Shown piece after piece: positions 1 through 8,446 of a stretch of DNA of 64,000 nucleotides. This stretch comes from Variovorax gossypii (GTDB taxonomy: Bacteria; Pseudomonadota; Gammaproteobacteria; Burkholderiales; Burkholderiaceae_C). Where the stretch lies: positions 744,001-808,000 of the forward strand of contig NZ_RXOE01000001.1 of the NCBI RefSeq assembly GCF_003965815.1, written 5' to 3'. Both the position numbers and the translations under genes were made by a program. Under the pieces are notes generated by a model that did not search any database, was not told where the DNA came from, and saw only the letters and a list, made by a program, of their open reading frames with translations. Numbering within the stretch: position 1 is the first letter of the stretch; every line of letters starts with the position of its first letter.

Positions 1-184
1 GATTCGCGCCCGAGGCGACAAGCGCCTTCAGCTTCTGCAGGTCGCCATGCCATGCGGCCTGGTGCAGCCCGTCGAAGGCCAGCACCTCGGCCGCCAGCGG
101 CGGCACCTGGGCGAGCGCGCCCAGCGGCACGCCCAGCCCGAGCGCGACCGCCAGCACACCCGGCCAGATACCGCGCGCCTTCAT
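1..184 (-). CDS. Ankyrin-repeat protein, exported (partial, 3' end outside window)
   Basis: Only the first 61 codons are visible; the gene runs off the left edge. The translation begins with a typical signal peptide (MKARGIWPGVLAV... ending near ALAQ), followed by a run GLHQAAWHGDLQKLKALV and then SGAN, which is the helix-turn-helix of an ankyrin repeat. The product is therefore probably a periplasmic or secreted ankyrin-repeat binding protein; the partner is unknown. Its ATG overlaps the stop of the upstream HbpS-like gene by one base (TGATG), so the two are probably translationally coupled and functionally linked. The rest of the repeat domain cannot be judged. Confidence 0.75.
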   Translation of the reverse strand, partial: MKARGIWPGVLAVALGLGVPLGALAQVPPLAAEVLAFDGLHQAAWHGDLQKLKALVASGAN

Positions 185-684
185 CAGAGCAGGCCCTTGA
201 CCTTCTCGAGCGCCGCGTTGGCGCACTGCTCGTCGAGGTGGCCGCCGGGCGCGCCGCCCACGCCGACCGCGCCGATCACTTCATTGCCCGACTTGACCGG
301 CACGCCGCCGCCCAGCAGCAGGAAGCCCGGCAGGTACACCAGGTTCGCCGCGCCCGGGTTCTTCTGTGCGCCTTCCATCATGGCCTGCGTGGGGCTCTTG
401 GCCGAAGCCGAAGTCCAGGCCTTGCGCTCGCTCGATGCCAGCGTGTGGGGGCCGGCGTTGTCGGCGCGCTGCACGGCACGCACGGTGCCGGCGCGGTCGA
501 CCACGGTGGCGGCCACGTTGTAGCCGTTGGCCGCGCAGGCCGCCACGGCTTCGGCCGCGATCTGGTTGGCCAGCGCGAGAGACATGTTCTTTTCGGTACG
601 CACTGCCGGTGCGGGCGTCTGGGCCTGGGCGACGGAAGCGGCGAGCAGGACGGCGAGGCTGCCGAGGCGAACGATGGTTTGCAT
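184..684 (-). CDS. Exported GlcG/HbpS-family (DUF336) protein
   Basis: A 166-aa protein with a signal peptide (MQTIVRLGSLAVLLA, cleavage near AQA) and a GlcG/HbpS-type fold. Visible signatures are VVDRAGTVRAVQRAD, SSERKAWTSAS and the C-terminal LLGGGVPV...IGAVGVGGAPG. Family members such as Streptomyces HbpS bind heme extracellularly; others are annotated as GlcG in glycolate loci. The ATG at 684 is preferred over an upstream in-frame ATG at 756 because it starts the signal peptide and has a GGAG about 9 nt upstream. The gene lies 118 nt downstream of the response regulator on the same strand and overlaps the ankyrin gene. Heme binding is inferred from family, not seen. Confidence 0.85.
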   Translation of the reverse strand: MQTIVRLGSLAVLLAASVAQAQTPAPAVRTEKNMSLALANQIAAEAVAACAANGYNVAATVVDRAGTVRAVQRADNAGPHTLASSERKAWTSASAKSPTQAMMEGAQKNPGAANLVYLPGFLLLGGGVPVKSGNEVIGAVGVGGAPGGHLDEQCANAALEKVKGLL

Positions 685-802
685 TGTTTGGTTTCTCCAG
701 TGGATTCGGGTAGTTGCGCCGGCTGTTGCCGACGGCTGCGCCACTGTAGAAAACACGGCCCGCGACGGCCATTCGTACGGCTACGCCCGCCGCTCCGTAG
801 TT

Positions 803-1444
803 CTACGGAGCACCGTCGTCCACCAGCACGGCATAGCGCCGGATCAGCTGCGCGAGTGAATCGCAGTCGAGCTTGGCGAACAGGTTCGCACGGTGCGTCT
901 CGACCGTGCGCGGCGACAGCGCCAGCGTTCGCGCGATCTCCTTGTTGGTCAGCCCCTGCACGATGAAGGCGAGCACCTCGCGCTCCCGCTCCGACAGCTG
1001 CGACACCCTCTCGCGCGCGGCGTTGTCGGCCTGCGAGCGCTCGCGCGAGCGCACGTGCTGGCGCACCGCCTGCTGCAGCGCCTCGAGCAGTTGCTCGTCG
1101 TCCACCGGCTTCTCGAGGAACTCGGCCGCGCCGGCCTTGAAGGCGCGGCGGCACATCTCGACGGTGCCGTGGCCCGTCAGCATGATCACCGGCTGGTCGA
1201 CGCCCTGCGCCACCAGCCGGTCGAGCACCGTGAGCCCGCTGATGCCGGGCATGCGCACGTCGAGCACGATGGCGCCGACGCTCGCGCGGTCGAAGCCGTC
1301 GATGAAGGCCTGCGGGTCAGCCCAGGCCTGCACGCGCAGGCCGACGGTGCCGATCAGCAGCGAGAGGCTGTCGCGCACCGCCTGGTCGTCGTCGATCAGG
1401 TGGATCAGCGGCGATTGCGGCTGATGGGTGTTCGGAATGCTCAT
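803..1444 (-). CDS. FixJ/LuxR-type response regulator
   Basis: A 213-aa response regulator. Residues about 13-125 form a receiver domain with acidic pocket D18-D20, phospho-acceptor D62 in LDVRMPG, and K112 in LEKPVD. Residues about 148-205 form a LuxR-type helix-turn-helix (LSEREREVLAF...TNKEIARTL...TVETHRANL). The overall form is FixJ/TodT-like, so it probably activates transcription when phosphorylated by the upstream kinase. The start codon overlaps the kinase stop by 4 nt (ATGA), which indicates coupled translation. Targets are unknown; the adjacent exported HbpS-like gene is an obvious candidate. FixJ itself controls oxygen-regulated genes, but no oxygen-sensing domain is visible in this kinase. 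Confidence 0.92.
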   Translation of the reverse strand: MSIPNTHQPQSPLIHLIDDDQAVRDSLSLLIGTVGLRVQAWADPQAFIDGFDRASVGAIVLDVRMPGISGLTVLDRLVAQGVDQPVIMLTGHGTVEMCRRAFKAGAAEFLEKPVDDEQLLEALQQAVRQHVRSRERSQADNAARERVSQLSEREREVLAFIVQGLTNKEIARTLALSPRTVETHRANLFAKLDCDSLAQLIRRYAVLVDDGAP

Positions 1445-2928
1445 GAAGACGACGCGACGAGTGGCAGCAGCAAGGTGAAGCGCGCACCGCGCGGCGAGGC
1501 ATTGGCCGCGCTCAGGCTGCCGCCCATGCCGCCGGCCAGCGTTTCGCTGAGGCTCAGGCCGAGGCCCAGCCCGCCTTCGCGCGTGCTGAAGAAGGGTTCG
1601 AAAAGGCGCGGCAGCGCTTCAGGGGCGATGCCGCGCCCGTTGTCGGTCACGGTCAGCACGCCCTCCTGCCCGTTGCGGCCGACCGACACGACGAGGCGCC
1701 GTTCGGCCGCAGGCACGAGGTCGAGCGCCTGTAGCGCGTTCATCAGCAGGTTGTGCACGATCTGCTCGAGCGCCACCGCCTCCGCTTGCACGCGCACAGG
1801 GGCCTGCGCCGTGGCATCGAACTGCGCGGCGACGTCGTGCTTCGCGAACTCGGGCGCGAGCAGGTGCATGGCACTGCGCACGACCTCCTGCAGCACAAGA
1901 GGCCGGGTCTCGCCGCCGGCTTCGGGCCGCTCGATCACGCGGCGCAGGCGCCCCACCACGCCGGCCGCGCGGCGAGCCTGCTCGACCGCCTGCCCCATCG
2001 CGTCGCGTGCGGTGACCAGGTCGGGCGGCTCGTCGTCGAGCAGGCGGCGGGCGGCCTGGGCGTTGGCAAGCACCGCCGTCAGCGGCTGGTTGAGTTCGTG
2101 CGCGAGGCCTGCCGACAGTTCGCCCAGCGCATTGAGCCTGGCGACCTGCCCGAGCCGCAACAGCTCCTCGGCCCGCCGCCGCGCCACGCGCTGGCGCTGC
2201 GCGGCCCACAGGCCCGCCAGCAGCACCGCCATGGCCAGCGCCCAGCCGGCAATGGCGCGCCACGGCAGCTCGCCCCAGCCCACCTGCCGCTCGGCCACGA
2301 GATCGAAAGGCTGGCTCGGCGAGGCCAGTGCCTTGCTCAGGGCGAAACGCCATCCGGTCTCCGGGCTCGTGGACAGAACACCGGGTTGCAGCACCAGCTG
2401 CTGCCCGTCTCGCTGCAGGCTCAGCCGCACGGGGCTGCGCTGCGGGTTCATCGGCCAGTCGCGCCATGGCACGGAGCCGGCCAGGTCGATGTCGAGCGCG
2501 TAGCTGAACGGCGTGGCGCCGATCACCAGCACATAGCGGCCATGGGCCAGGTCGAGCGTTGCCAGCTCGGCGCGCTGCAGGCTGCGCGAACGCGCCTCGG
2601 CCGCTGCCAGCACGGCGGCCTGCGAGCTGTCGGGCCAGGGCTCGTCGCGCTCGCGGCGCTGCACGCGCAGGATCGATGAATACACCGAGGGCAGGCGCTG
2701 CTCGGGATGGTCCGCGCCGGTGCTGGGCTCCAGCAGCGCGAGCGTGGCCAGCACGGCGTCGTACTGCACCATCTGCTGGCTCATGAGGCGGTGCGCGATG
2801 CGCACGTCGGTCTCGAAGTCCTGGTGCATCCGCGCCAGCTCCGAGCGTGCGAGCCACACCGCGCCCACGGCGGTGAGCGCCAGCCATGCCAGCCACCAAC
2901 CGCCTTGCGAACGCAACCACTGTTTCAT
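1441..2928 (-). CDS. Membrane sensor histidine kinase
   Basis: A 495-aa kinase. A transmembrane helix lies at about residues 11-27, a large extracytoplasmic sensor region at about 30-222 and a second helix at 224-243. The HisKA phosphorylation helix carries H277 in GLAHELNQPL. The HATPase domain shows the N box around N397 (NLLMNAL), G1 DNGRG at 429-433 and G2 GLGLGL at 453-458. The sensor region resembles no domain I recognise. An in-frame open stretch continues upstream to 3855, but the ATG at 2928 directly precedes the first membrane helix and the upstream part is antisense to the DUF72 gene. It is the cognate partner of the downstream regulator, with a 4-nt gene overlap. Because the sensor faces the periplasm it could read the exported HbpS-like protein two genes downstream. 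Confidence 0.92.
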   Translation of the reverse strand: MKQWLRSQGGWWLAWLALTAVGAVWLARSELARMHQDFETDVRIAHRLMSQQMVQYDAVLATLALLEPSTGADHPEQRLPSVYSSILRVQRRERDEPWPDSSQAAVLAAAEARSRSLQRAELATLDLAHGRYVLVIGATPFSYALDIDLAGSVPWRDWPMNPQRSPVRLSLQRDGQQLVLQPGVLSTSPETGWRFALSKALASPSQPFDLVAERQVGWGELPWRAIAGWALAMAVLLAGLWAAQRQRVARRRAEELLRLGQVARLNALGELSAGLAHELNQPLTAVLANAQAARRLLDDEPPDLVTARDAMGQAVEQARRAAGVVGRLRRVIERPEAGGETRPLVLQEVVRSAMHLLAPEFAKHDVAAQFDATAQAPVRVQAEAVALEQIVHNLLMNALQALDLVPAAERRLVVSVGRNGQEGVLTVTDNGRGIAPEALPRLFEPFFSTREGGLGLGLSLSETLAGGMGGSLSAANASPRGARFTLLLPLVASSS

Positions 2929-2988
2929 GGCGCGGATTGTGCCCGGCGCCGCGACGCCGCCCGGTTGGCCGAAAATGCGGCAACAGAC

Positions 2989-4074
2989 ATGGCCGACACA
3001 CAGGACTCCCTTTTCCCCGATCTCCCGCGCCCCGAGGACGCATCCGCGGCAGCATCTCCGTCCGCCAAGGCGCAGGCCGCCGAACCTTCCGCGAAGAAGA
3101 AGCCGCGCACCGCGACAGTCGAGCCAGCGCCGACGAATCCGGAACTGGTCGAACTGGCCGCCGCGCTGCCTCCCAACCTGCGGCTGGGTACATCGTCGTG
3201 GAGCTACCCCGGCTGGGCGAACCTGGTGTGGGACGGCGAATACGCCGAGACGGTGCTGTCGAAGAACGGGCTTTCCGCACTCGCGAAGCATCCTCTGTTC
3301 CGCACCGTGAGCGTGGACCGCAACTTCTACCGCGCCCTCACCGCCAGCCAGTACGCGCGCTACGCATCCATGGTGCCCGACGACTTCCGCTTCATGGTGA
3401 AGGCGCCGAGCCTCGTGACCGACGCCACCGTGCGCGACGAAAGCGGCCGGGGCATGCAGGCCAACCCGGTGTTCCTCAGCAGCGAGATCGCTCGGCAGGA
3501 ATTCGTGCTGCCCGCACTGGAAGGGCTCGGCCATCGCATCGGCGTGCTGGTGTTCCAGCTGAGCCCGATCCCGGGGCACATCCTGGCCGACCAGCCCGCC
3601 CTGCTCGCGCGCATCGCGGCGATGCTCGAATCGCTGCCCGACATCAGGTCGACGGCGCCCGACGCGGTGATCGCCGTCGAGGTGCGCGACCCGCAACTGC
3701 TCAACCCTGCCTTCGCCGAGATGTTGCGCAGCGTGGGCGCCACCTTCTGCATGGGCCTGCACGCCAAGATGCCGCCCATCGAAGACCAGCTGCCGATGTT
3801 GCGGGCGCTGTGGCCGGGGCCGCTGGTGTGCCGCTGGAACCTGCACCGGCGCCACGGCCGTTTCGGCTACGAAGACGCCGAGAAGCTCTACGGCCCCTTC
3901 GACAAGATCGTCGACCCCGATCCGGAAACGCGCGCGGCGCTCGCCAAGGTGATCGCCGGCACCACCCGCGCGGGCCAGAACGCCTTCGTCACCGTGAGCA
4001 ACAACGCCGAAGGCTGCGCGCCGCTGACGATCGCGCAGCTCGCGCGGGACATCCTCGAACTGGCGCCGCGTTAG
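2989..4074 (+). CDS. DUF72 (YecE-like) family protein
   Basis: A 361-aa protein. After about 60 residues of Ala/Pro/Lys-rich, probably disordered sequence comes the DUF72 domain, which begins RLGTSSWSYPGW. Further family features are VDRNFYR, FMVKAPS, GVLVFQLSP, AIAVEVRDP-like and the C-terminal FVTVSNNAEGCAPLTI. DUF72 proteins adopt a TIM-barrel-like fold; no biochemical role is established with confidence. The ATG at 2989 is chosen because the open frame upstream (to 2707) is antisense to the histidine kinase. The gene is divergent from the kinase (60 nt apart) and its stop overlaps the end of the convergent RidA gene by 4 nt. Confidence 0.85.
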   Translation: MADTQDSLFPDLPRPEDASAAASPSAKAQAAEPSAKKKPRTATVEPAPTNPELVELAAALPPNLRLGTSSWSYPGWANLVWDGEYAETVLSKNGLSALAKHPLFRTVSVDRNFYRALTASQYARYASMVPDDFRFMVKAPSLVTDATVRDESGRGMQANPVFLSSEIARQEFVLPALEGLGHRIGVLVFQLSPIPGHILADQPALLARIAAMLESLPDIRSTAPDAVIAVEVRDPQLLNPAFAEMLRSVGATFCMGLHAKMPPIEDQLPMLRALWPGPLVCRWNLHRRHGRFGYEDAEKLYGPFDKIVDPDPETRAALAKVIAGTTRAGQNAFVTVSNNAEGCAPLTIAQLARDILELAPR

Positions 4075-4571
4075 CCGATGTTCTGCTTCGCCGCGACCGT
4101 CATCTCGACCTCGACGGTCGCGTTCTTCGGCAGCGCATAGACGCCGACCGCCGTGCGCACATGCACGCCGGCGTCGCCGAACACGCGATGCAGCAGGTCG
4201 GAGGCGGCATCAGCCACTTCGCTCTGCTGCGTGAAATCGGCCGTGCACTGCACGAACACACCCACGCGCAGGACTTTCTCGACGACATCGAGCGAACCGA
4301 GCGCGCGCCGCAGCAGCGCGAGGCTGCGCAGGGCACAGATCTGCGCGCCTTCGCGCGCCTTGTCGAGCGACACAGCGTCGCCCACGCGGCCGGTGACCAC
4401 CACCGTGGTGCCCACGCGCGGCACCTGCCCGCTCAGGTAGATGGTGCGGCCGTCGCGCACCAGCGGCACGTAGTGGCCGCCGGCGATGATCTCGCCGTCG
4501 AAGCTGTGGCCCAGCTCCGCCGCGATCTGGTCGGCGATCTGGTCCCGGGTCTTTTCTGCTGCTGTCGTCAT
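4071..4571 (-). CDS. RidA family (YjgF/YER057c) protein
   Basis: A 166-aa member of the RidA family, whose best-known members hydrolyse reactive enamine/imine intermediates released by PLP enzymes. Visible family features are IYLSGQVPR, the EGAQICALRSLALL helix, and the C-terminal VRTAVGVYALPKNATVEVEM, in which R139 matches the catalytic/binding arginine of RidA. It is longer than E. coli RidA (about 128 aa) because of an N-terminal helix of about 25 residues. The ATG at 4571 (MTTAAEK) is chosen over a longer frame reaching 4694, which would overlap the neighbouring gene. It is convergent with DUF72. The subfamily may not share the canonical deaminase activity. Confidence 0.88.
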   Translation of the reverse strand: MTTAAEKTRDQIADQIAAELGHSFDGEIIAGGHYVPLVRDGRTIYLSGQVPRVGTTVVVTGRVGDAVSLDKAREGAQICALRSLALLRRALGSLDVVEKVLRVGVFVQCTADFTQQSEVADAASDLLHRVFGDAGVHVRTAVGVYALPKNATVEVEMTVAAKQNIG

Positions 4572-4657
4572 GTCGTTTCCGTGAAAGTGAGAGCCATTGT
4601 CGTCAGCTGTTCCGCATCGAAACAGATACAGAAGGCGTCGATGCGAGGCAGAACAGC

Positions 4658-5314
4658 TCAAGCCGCCGAAAGGCCCGATGCGACGTCGGGCCACCGGCCC
4701 AGCACTTCATGCACGCCCTCGCCCACGTGGCTGTCGATCAGTACCAGCGAGGCCGCGGTCCATCGGACAGGTTCTTCCAGCGCGTGCTTCTCGAGCTTGC
4801 GGCGCGCATAGGCCACCGTCATGTGCGGCGTGAACGAGCGCGGGGGCTTCAGGCCCGCGTCGGCCAGCGCCTCGCCCAGGCGCTGCCTGAAGGCCTTCAG
4901 CGCCGAGACGCCTTCGTCATCGTCGGCGCACAGCACGAGCGCGCCCTTGGTGTAGCTCATGGCCTTCTCGAAGACGATGTCGAACGTGGGCGGCACCACC
5001 GACGCCGCAGCCTTGGAGGCCAGCGCGACCTTGTCGGCGGGCACGCTCGGATATCCGCCGAGGTCGAACAGCGTGACATGCAGGCGATGCGCGTCGACTA
5101 ACGTTCCTTTCAGTGCGTGCTGCGAATTCATGCGCTCGCCGAGCGCGGCGATCGATGTTGCGTCGTGCGAGGCGGGAACGATGGCGAAGAAGAGAGAGTG
5201 TTCGAGCGCGGGCGCCACGCGAGGCGCCTTGCTCCGGGGGCGTGGCAAAGGTTTCGGCGGAGGCTCGATACCTGGAAGAAGAAGCTGTTCTGACATGTCT
5301 CGATCATCGCCCAT
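4658..5314 (-). CDS. 2'-5' RNA ligase / phosphodiesterase family (ThpR/LigT-like)
   Basis: A 218-aa protein of the 2H phosphoesterase superfamily. The two catalytic HxT motifs are present: H79-V-T81 (RLHVTLFDLG) and H164-M-T166 (FTPHMTVAY), spaced as in ThpR/LigT. Family enzymes act on 2'-5' or 2',3'-cyclic phosphodiester bonds in RNA. Two in-frame ATGs are possible, 5314 (MGDDRDM) and 5296 (MSEQLLL); the second starts at the conserved-looking part, the first gives the longest product. The N-terminal ~35 residues are Pro/Lys/Arg-rich. It appears monocistronic. The true substrate of this subfamily is not known from the sequence. Confidence 0.85.
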   Translation of the reverse strand: MGDDRDMSEQLLLPGIEPPPKPLPRPRSKAPRVAPALEHSLFFAIVPASHDATSIAALGERMNSQHALKGTLVDAHRLHVTLFDLGGYPSVPADKVALASKAAASVVPPTFDIVFEKAMSYTKGALVLCADDDEGVSALKAFRQRLGEALADAGLKPPRSFTPHMTVAYARRKLEKHALEEPVRWTAASLVLIDSHVGEGVHEVLGRWPDVASGLSAA

Positions 5315-5454
5315 CGATCGGGCTCTTCATCTGCTCTTCAGCAAGCGTCAAGCAGCCCTTCAGGCTGGCTTTCGAGAATCGTTTCACGAGGGTGGCACCG
5401 CAATGCGCAGCCACCTGTCGGATCGATCTCAACCATCCAACCAGGAAACTCATC

Positions 5455-6066
5455 TTGACGAAAACGCAAGCCTGCACAGCCCTTGCAGCAGCCCTTCTGC
5501 TCGGCACCATCTCCACGGCCTCGAGCGCCGCCGGCCCGAACCAGGACACCGGAATCTACGTGGGCGGTGCAATCGGCCGCTCGAGCTACAGCCTCTCGTC
5601 TTCCAACCGCATGCCCGTGCCGTGGGGCGGCCAGAAGAGCAGCAAGGCCGGCACGGCCTACAAGCTGTACGGCGGCTATCGCTTCACCGAGACCTTCGGC
5701 GTGGAAGCAGGCTATGCACGCCTCGGCCGCGTGAGCCAGTGGAGCTCGAACGGCGCCTACTCGCGCCTGCAGGCCGGCACCGGCCAGGTCTTCTACGCGG
5801 CCGCCACCGCCCGCCTGCCGCTGGGCGAATCGTTCGCCCTCAACGGCCGCCTCGGCGTCGCACGCGGGCGCGTCTCCGGCGACAACAACTGGGCGTTGCC
5901 CAGCCAGCGCATCTCGGGCAGCTCGACCGGCATGATGGTCGGCTTCGGCGCGGAGTACCGCGTGACGCAGAACCTGTCGATCACTGCGGACTACGACTAC
6001 TTCGGCAAGCTGTCGAAGCAGGCGAAGGGCGGGATGGTGACTGTGGGTTTGAAGGCGAGCTTCTGA
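5455..6066 (+). CDS. Outer-membrane beta-barrel protein (OmpA/OmpW-like), TTG start
   Basis: A 203-aa exported barrel protein. A signal peptide (MTKTQACTALAAALLL, cleavage near SSA) is followed by alternating amphipathic strands typical of 8-stranded barrels: GIYVGGAIGRSSYSL, YKLYGGYRFTETFGVEAGYARL, SITADYDYFGKL. The chain ends with a C-terminal aromatic (KASF), the signature recognised by the BAM complex. No ATG lies near the signal peptide. The TTG at 5455 has an AGGAA Shine-Dalgarno (5443-5447) 7 nt upstream, so I take it as the start. Function is unknown; barrels of this size act as adhesins, small-molecule pores or resistance factors. Confidence 0.85.
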   Translation: MTKTQACTALAAALLLGTISTASSAAGPNQDTGIYVGGAIGRSSYSLSSSNRMPVPWGGQKSSKAGTAYKLYGGYRFTETFGVEAGYARLGRVSQWSSNGAYSRLQAGTGQVFYAAATARLPLGESFALNGRLGVARGRVSGDNNWALPSQRISGSSTGMMVGFGAEYRVTQNLSITADYDYFGKLSKQAKGGMVTVGLKASF

Positions 6067-6096
6067 GCGTCGCCTCTTTCTTCCGGTGACTCAACG

Positions 6097-6128
6097 ACGC
6101 GGCCTCGCATCAGCGGGGCCGCGTTGCT
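6097..6128 (+). terminator. Possible weak terminator hairpin between convergent omp and guaA
   Basis: An 8-bp GC stem (ACGCGGCC at 6097-6104 paired with GGCCGCGT at 6117-6124) with a 12-nt loop lies between two convergent genes. There is no good T-run on either strand, so activity is uncertain. Confidence 0.35.
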
Positions 6129-6135
6129 TGGTCCA

Positions 6136-7755
6136 TCATTCCCACTCGATCGTCGCCGGCGGCTTGCTCGACACGTCGTAGGTCACGCGGTTGATGCCGC
6201 GCACTTCGTTGATGATGCGCCCCGACACCTTCTTCAGCAGCGCATACGGCAGCTCGGCCCAGTCGGCGGTCATGAAGTCGCTGGTCTGCACGGCACGCAG
6301 CGCGACCACGTAGTCGTAGGTGCGGCCGTCGCCCATCACGCCCACGCTCTTCACGGGCAGGAACACGGTGAAGGCCTGGCTCGTGAGGTCGTACCAGGTC
6401 TTGCCGGTGGCTTCGTCGGTGAAGTTGCGCAGCTCTTCGATGAAGATCGCATCGGCGCGGCGCAGCAGGTCGGCGTATTCCTTCTTCACTTCGCCGAGGA
6501 TGCGCACTCCCAGGCCCGGGCCGGGGAACGGGTGGCGGTACACCATCTCGGGCGGCAGTCCGAGGGCCACGCCCAGTTCGCGCACTTCGTCCTTGAACAG
6601 GTCGCGCAGCGGCTCGAGCAGCTTGAGGCCCAGCTGTTCGGGCAGGCCGCCCACGTTGTGGTGGCTCTTGATGGTGACGGCCTTCTTGCTCTTGGCGCCG
6701 CCCGACTCGATGACGTCGGGGTAGATCGTGCCTTGCGCCAGGAAGGTCGCGCCCTTGTGCCCACCGCCACCGGCCTTGAGCCTGGCGGCTTCCTGCTTGA
6801 ACACGGTGACGAACTCGCCGCCGATGATCTTGCGCTTGGCTTCGGGGTCGCTCACGCCGGCGAGCTTGCCGAGGAACAGGTCGCTGGCATCGACGCGGAT
6901 CACCTTCGCGTGCAGCTTGCCTTCGAACATCTCCATGACCATGTCGCCTTCGTTCAGGCGCAGCAGGCCGTGGTCGACGAACACGCAGGTCAGCTGGTCG
7001 CCGATGGCGCGGTGGATGAGCGCGGCAGCCACGCTCGAATCGACGCCGCCCGACAGGCCCAGGATGACTTCTTCATCGCCCACCTGCTCGCGGATCTTCT
7101 CGACGGCTTCGGCGATGTGGTCGCGCATGACCCAGTCGGGCTTCGCGCCGCAGATGCCGAGCACGAAGCGCTCGAGGATCGCCTTGCCCTGCATCGTGTG
7201 CGTGACTTCGGGGTGGAACTGCACCGCGTAGTAGCGGCGCGCCTCGTCGGCCATGCCGGCGATGGGGCAGCTGTCGGTGCTGGCCATGAGCTTGAAGCCC
7301 GGCGGCAGTTCGGTGACCTTGTCGCCGTGGCTCATCCACACGTTGAGCATGCCGTGGCCTTCGGGGGTGGTGAAGTCGGCGATGTCCTTCAGCAGCGCCG
7401 TGTGGCCATGAGCGCGCACGGCCGCGAAGCCGAACTCGCGCTTGTGGCCGCCCTCGACCTTGCCGCCGAGCTGGTGAGCCATGGTCTGCATGCCGTAGCA
7501 GATGCCGAGCACGGGAACGCCCAGGTCGAACACGGCCTGCGGGGCCTTGTCGGTGGTTTCCTCGTACACGCTGGCGTGGCTGCCGGAGAGGATCACGCCC
7601 TTGAGGTGGCCGTCGGCGGCGTATTCGCGCACCCATTCGTCGGTGACGTCGCAGGGATGCACTTCGCTCAGCACGTGGGCTTCGCGCACGCGGCGTGCGA
7701 TGAGCTGCGTGACCTGCGAGCCGAAATCGAGGATGAGGATCTTGTCGTGTTGCAT
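6136..7755 (-). CDS. guaA: GMP synthase (glutamine-hydrolysing)
   Basis: A 539-aa enzyme converting XMP to GMP using ATP and glutamine, the last step of GMP synthesis. The N-terminal class I amidotransferase domain has the nucleophile C86 in GICYGMQ and the FHPEV histidine/glutamate pair. The ATP-pyrophosphatase domain has SGGVDSS near residue 235. The C-terminal dimerisation domain ends [16 protein letters not shown], as in E. coli GuaA (525 aa). The ATG at 7755 is chosen because the protein begins [14 protein letters not shown]; the frame upstream overlaps the toxin gene. It lies 11 nt downstream of vapC on the same strand and 0.8 kb downstream of guaB, so a guaBA order is kept but interrupted. 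Confidence 0.98.
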   Translation of the reverse strand: MQHDKILILDFGSQVTQLIARRVREAHVLSEVHPCDVTDEWVREYAADGHLKGVILSGSHASVYEETTDKAPQAVFDLGVPVLGICYGMQTMAHQLGGKVEGGHKREFGFAAVRAHGHTALLKDIADFTTPEGHGMLNVWMSHGDKVTELPPGFKLMASTDSCPIAGMADEARRYYAVQFHPEVTHTMQGKAILERFVLGICGAKPDWVMRDHIAEAVEKIREQVGDEEVILGLSGGVDSSVAAALIHRAIGDQLTCVFVDHGLLRLNEGDMVMEMFEGKLHAKVIRVDASDLFLGKLAGVSDPEAKRKIIGGEFVTVFKQEAARLKAGGGGHKGATFLAQGTIYPDVIESGGAKSKKAVTIKSHHNVGGLPEQLGLKLLEPLRDLFKDEVRELGVALGLPPEMVYRHPFPGPGLGVRILGEVKKEYADLLRRADAIFIEELRNFTDEATGKTWYDLTSQAFTVFLPVKSVGVMGDGRTYDYVVALRAVQTSDFMTADWAELPYALLKKVSGRIINEVRGINRVTYDVSSKPPATIEWE

Positions 7756-7766
7756 GGCGAAAGGAC

Positions 7767-8201
7767 TCAGAGCGTTGAAATGTCGAGCAGCTTCACTCCC
7801 GCCTGGGGTGCAGCCTGGATGAGTTGCTCGTCGAAGGTGGCGAGCGGGAGATTGAGCGACTTGGCGAGCCAGAGATAGCCCGCGTCGTAGAGAGACACGC
7901 CGGCATCGATGGCGACGGCAAGCACGGCCTTGTGCTGCGCCGGCGCGAGCTCGTGCAGTTCGACGCGATGGCGGATGGCGTCGAGCACGCTCCACAGCCC
8001 TTCGACCGCAGACGAGGGAATGCGGCCGCTGCGCACGCCGTTGGCGAGGATGTTGGCGCACTCCCATTGCCAGACGTTGGGCGCCTGCGGCTCGACCTCG
8101 TCGCGGCGGATGGCGGCGTAGAGCCTGCGGGTGTGCTCGCTGGCCATGTCTGGAAGCAGCCAGGCGGCCGTGACCGAGGCATCCATGACGAAGGCGGTCA
8201 T
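7767..8201 (-). CDS. PIN-domain ribonuclease toxin (VapC type)
   Basis: A 144-aa PIN-domain protein. The acidic metal-binding residues of VapC nucleases are intact: D7 ([12 protein letters not shown]), E47 (WECANIL), D106 ([10 protein letters not shown]) and D124 (ATFDEQLI). VapC toxins cleave tRNA or rRNA and are held inactive by a co-expressed antitoxin. The ATG overlaps the upstream antitoxin stop by 4 nt (ATGA), the usual coupled arrangement. Just 11 nt separate its stop from the guaA start, so guaA probably shares its transcript. The RNA target cannot be deduced. Confidence 0.92.
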   Translation of the reverse strand: MTAFVMDASVTAAWLLPDMASEHTRRLYAAIRRDEVEPQAPNVWQWECANILANGVRSGRIPSSAVEGLWSVLDAIRHRVELHELAPAQHKAVLAVAIDAGVSLYDAGYLWLAKSLNLPLATFDEQLIQAAPQAGVKLLDISTL

Positions 8202-8446
8202 TGCTGGCGCCCCTCGTCGAGCAGTGCGCGCGGCTGCGGGCCGGGCTGGATGGTGGCGTGGAGCGCGTCGATCTGGCCCAGCTCGCGCTCGATCTGCTCG
8301 TCGGTGATGACCGGCTTGCGGCGCACCGGCAGCATGCGCACGACTTCCTTGCCGTGGCGGGTGATGCGAACCTCCTCGCCCTTCTCGACCGAGTCGATCA
8401 GGGCCGAGAAGTTGTTCTTGGCTTCGGCGATGCCGATGGATTGCAT
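8198..8446 (-). CDS. Phd/YefM-type antitoxin
   Basis: An 82-aa antitoxin. The N-terminal Phd/YefM DNA-binding domain is clear ([20 protein letters not shown], then [16 protein letters not shown]). It is followed by a C-terminal tail (about 48-82) that would wrap the PIN toxin. Phd-family antitoxins both neutralise the toxin and, with it, repress their own promoter. The gene is the first of the phd-vapC pair and its start codon sits inside the left arm of an inverted repeat (8445-8477). No strong Shine-Dalgarno is visible. Confidence 0.92.
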   Translation of the reverse strand: MQSIGIAEAKNNFSALIDSVEKGEEVRITRHGKEVVRMLPVRRKPVITDEQIERELGQIDALHATIQPGPQPRALLDEGRQQ

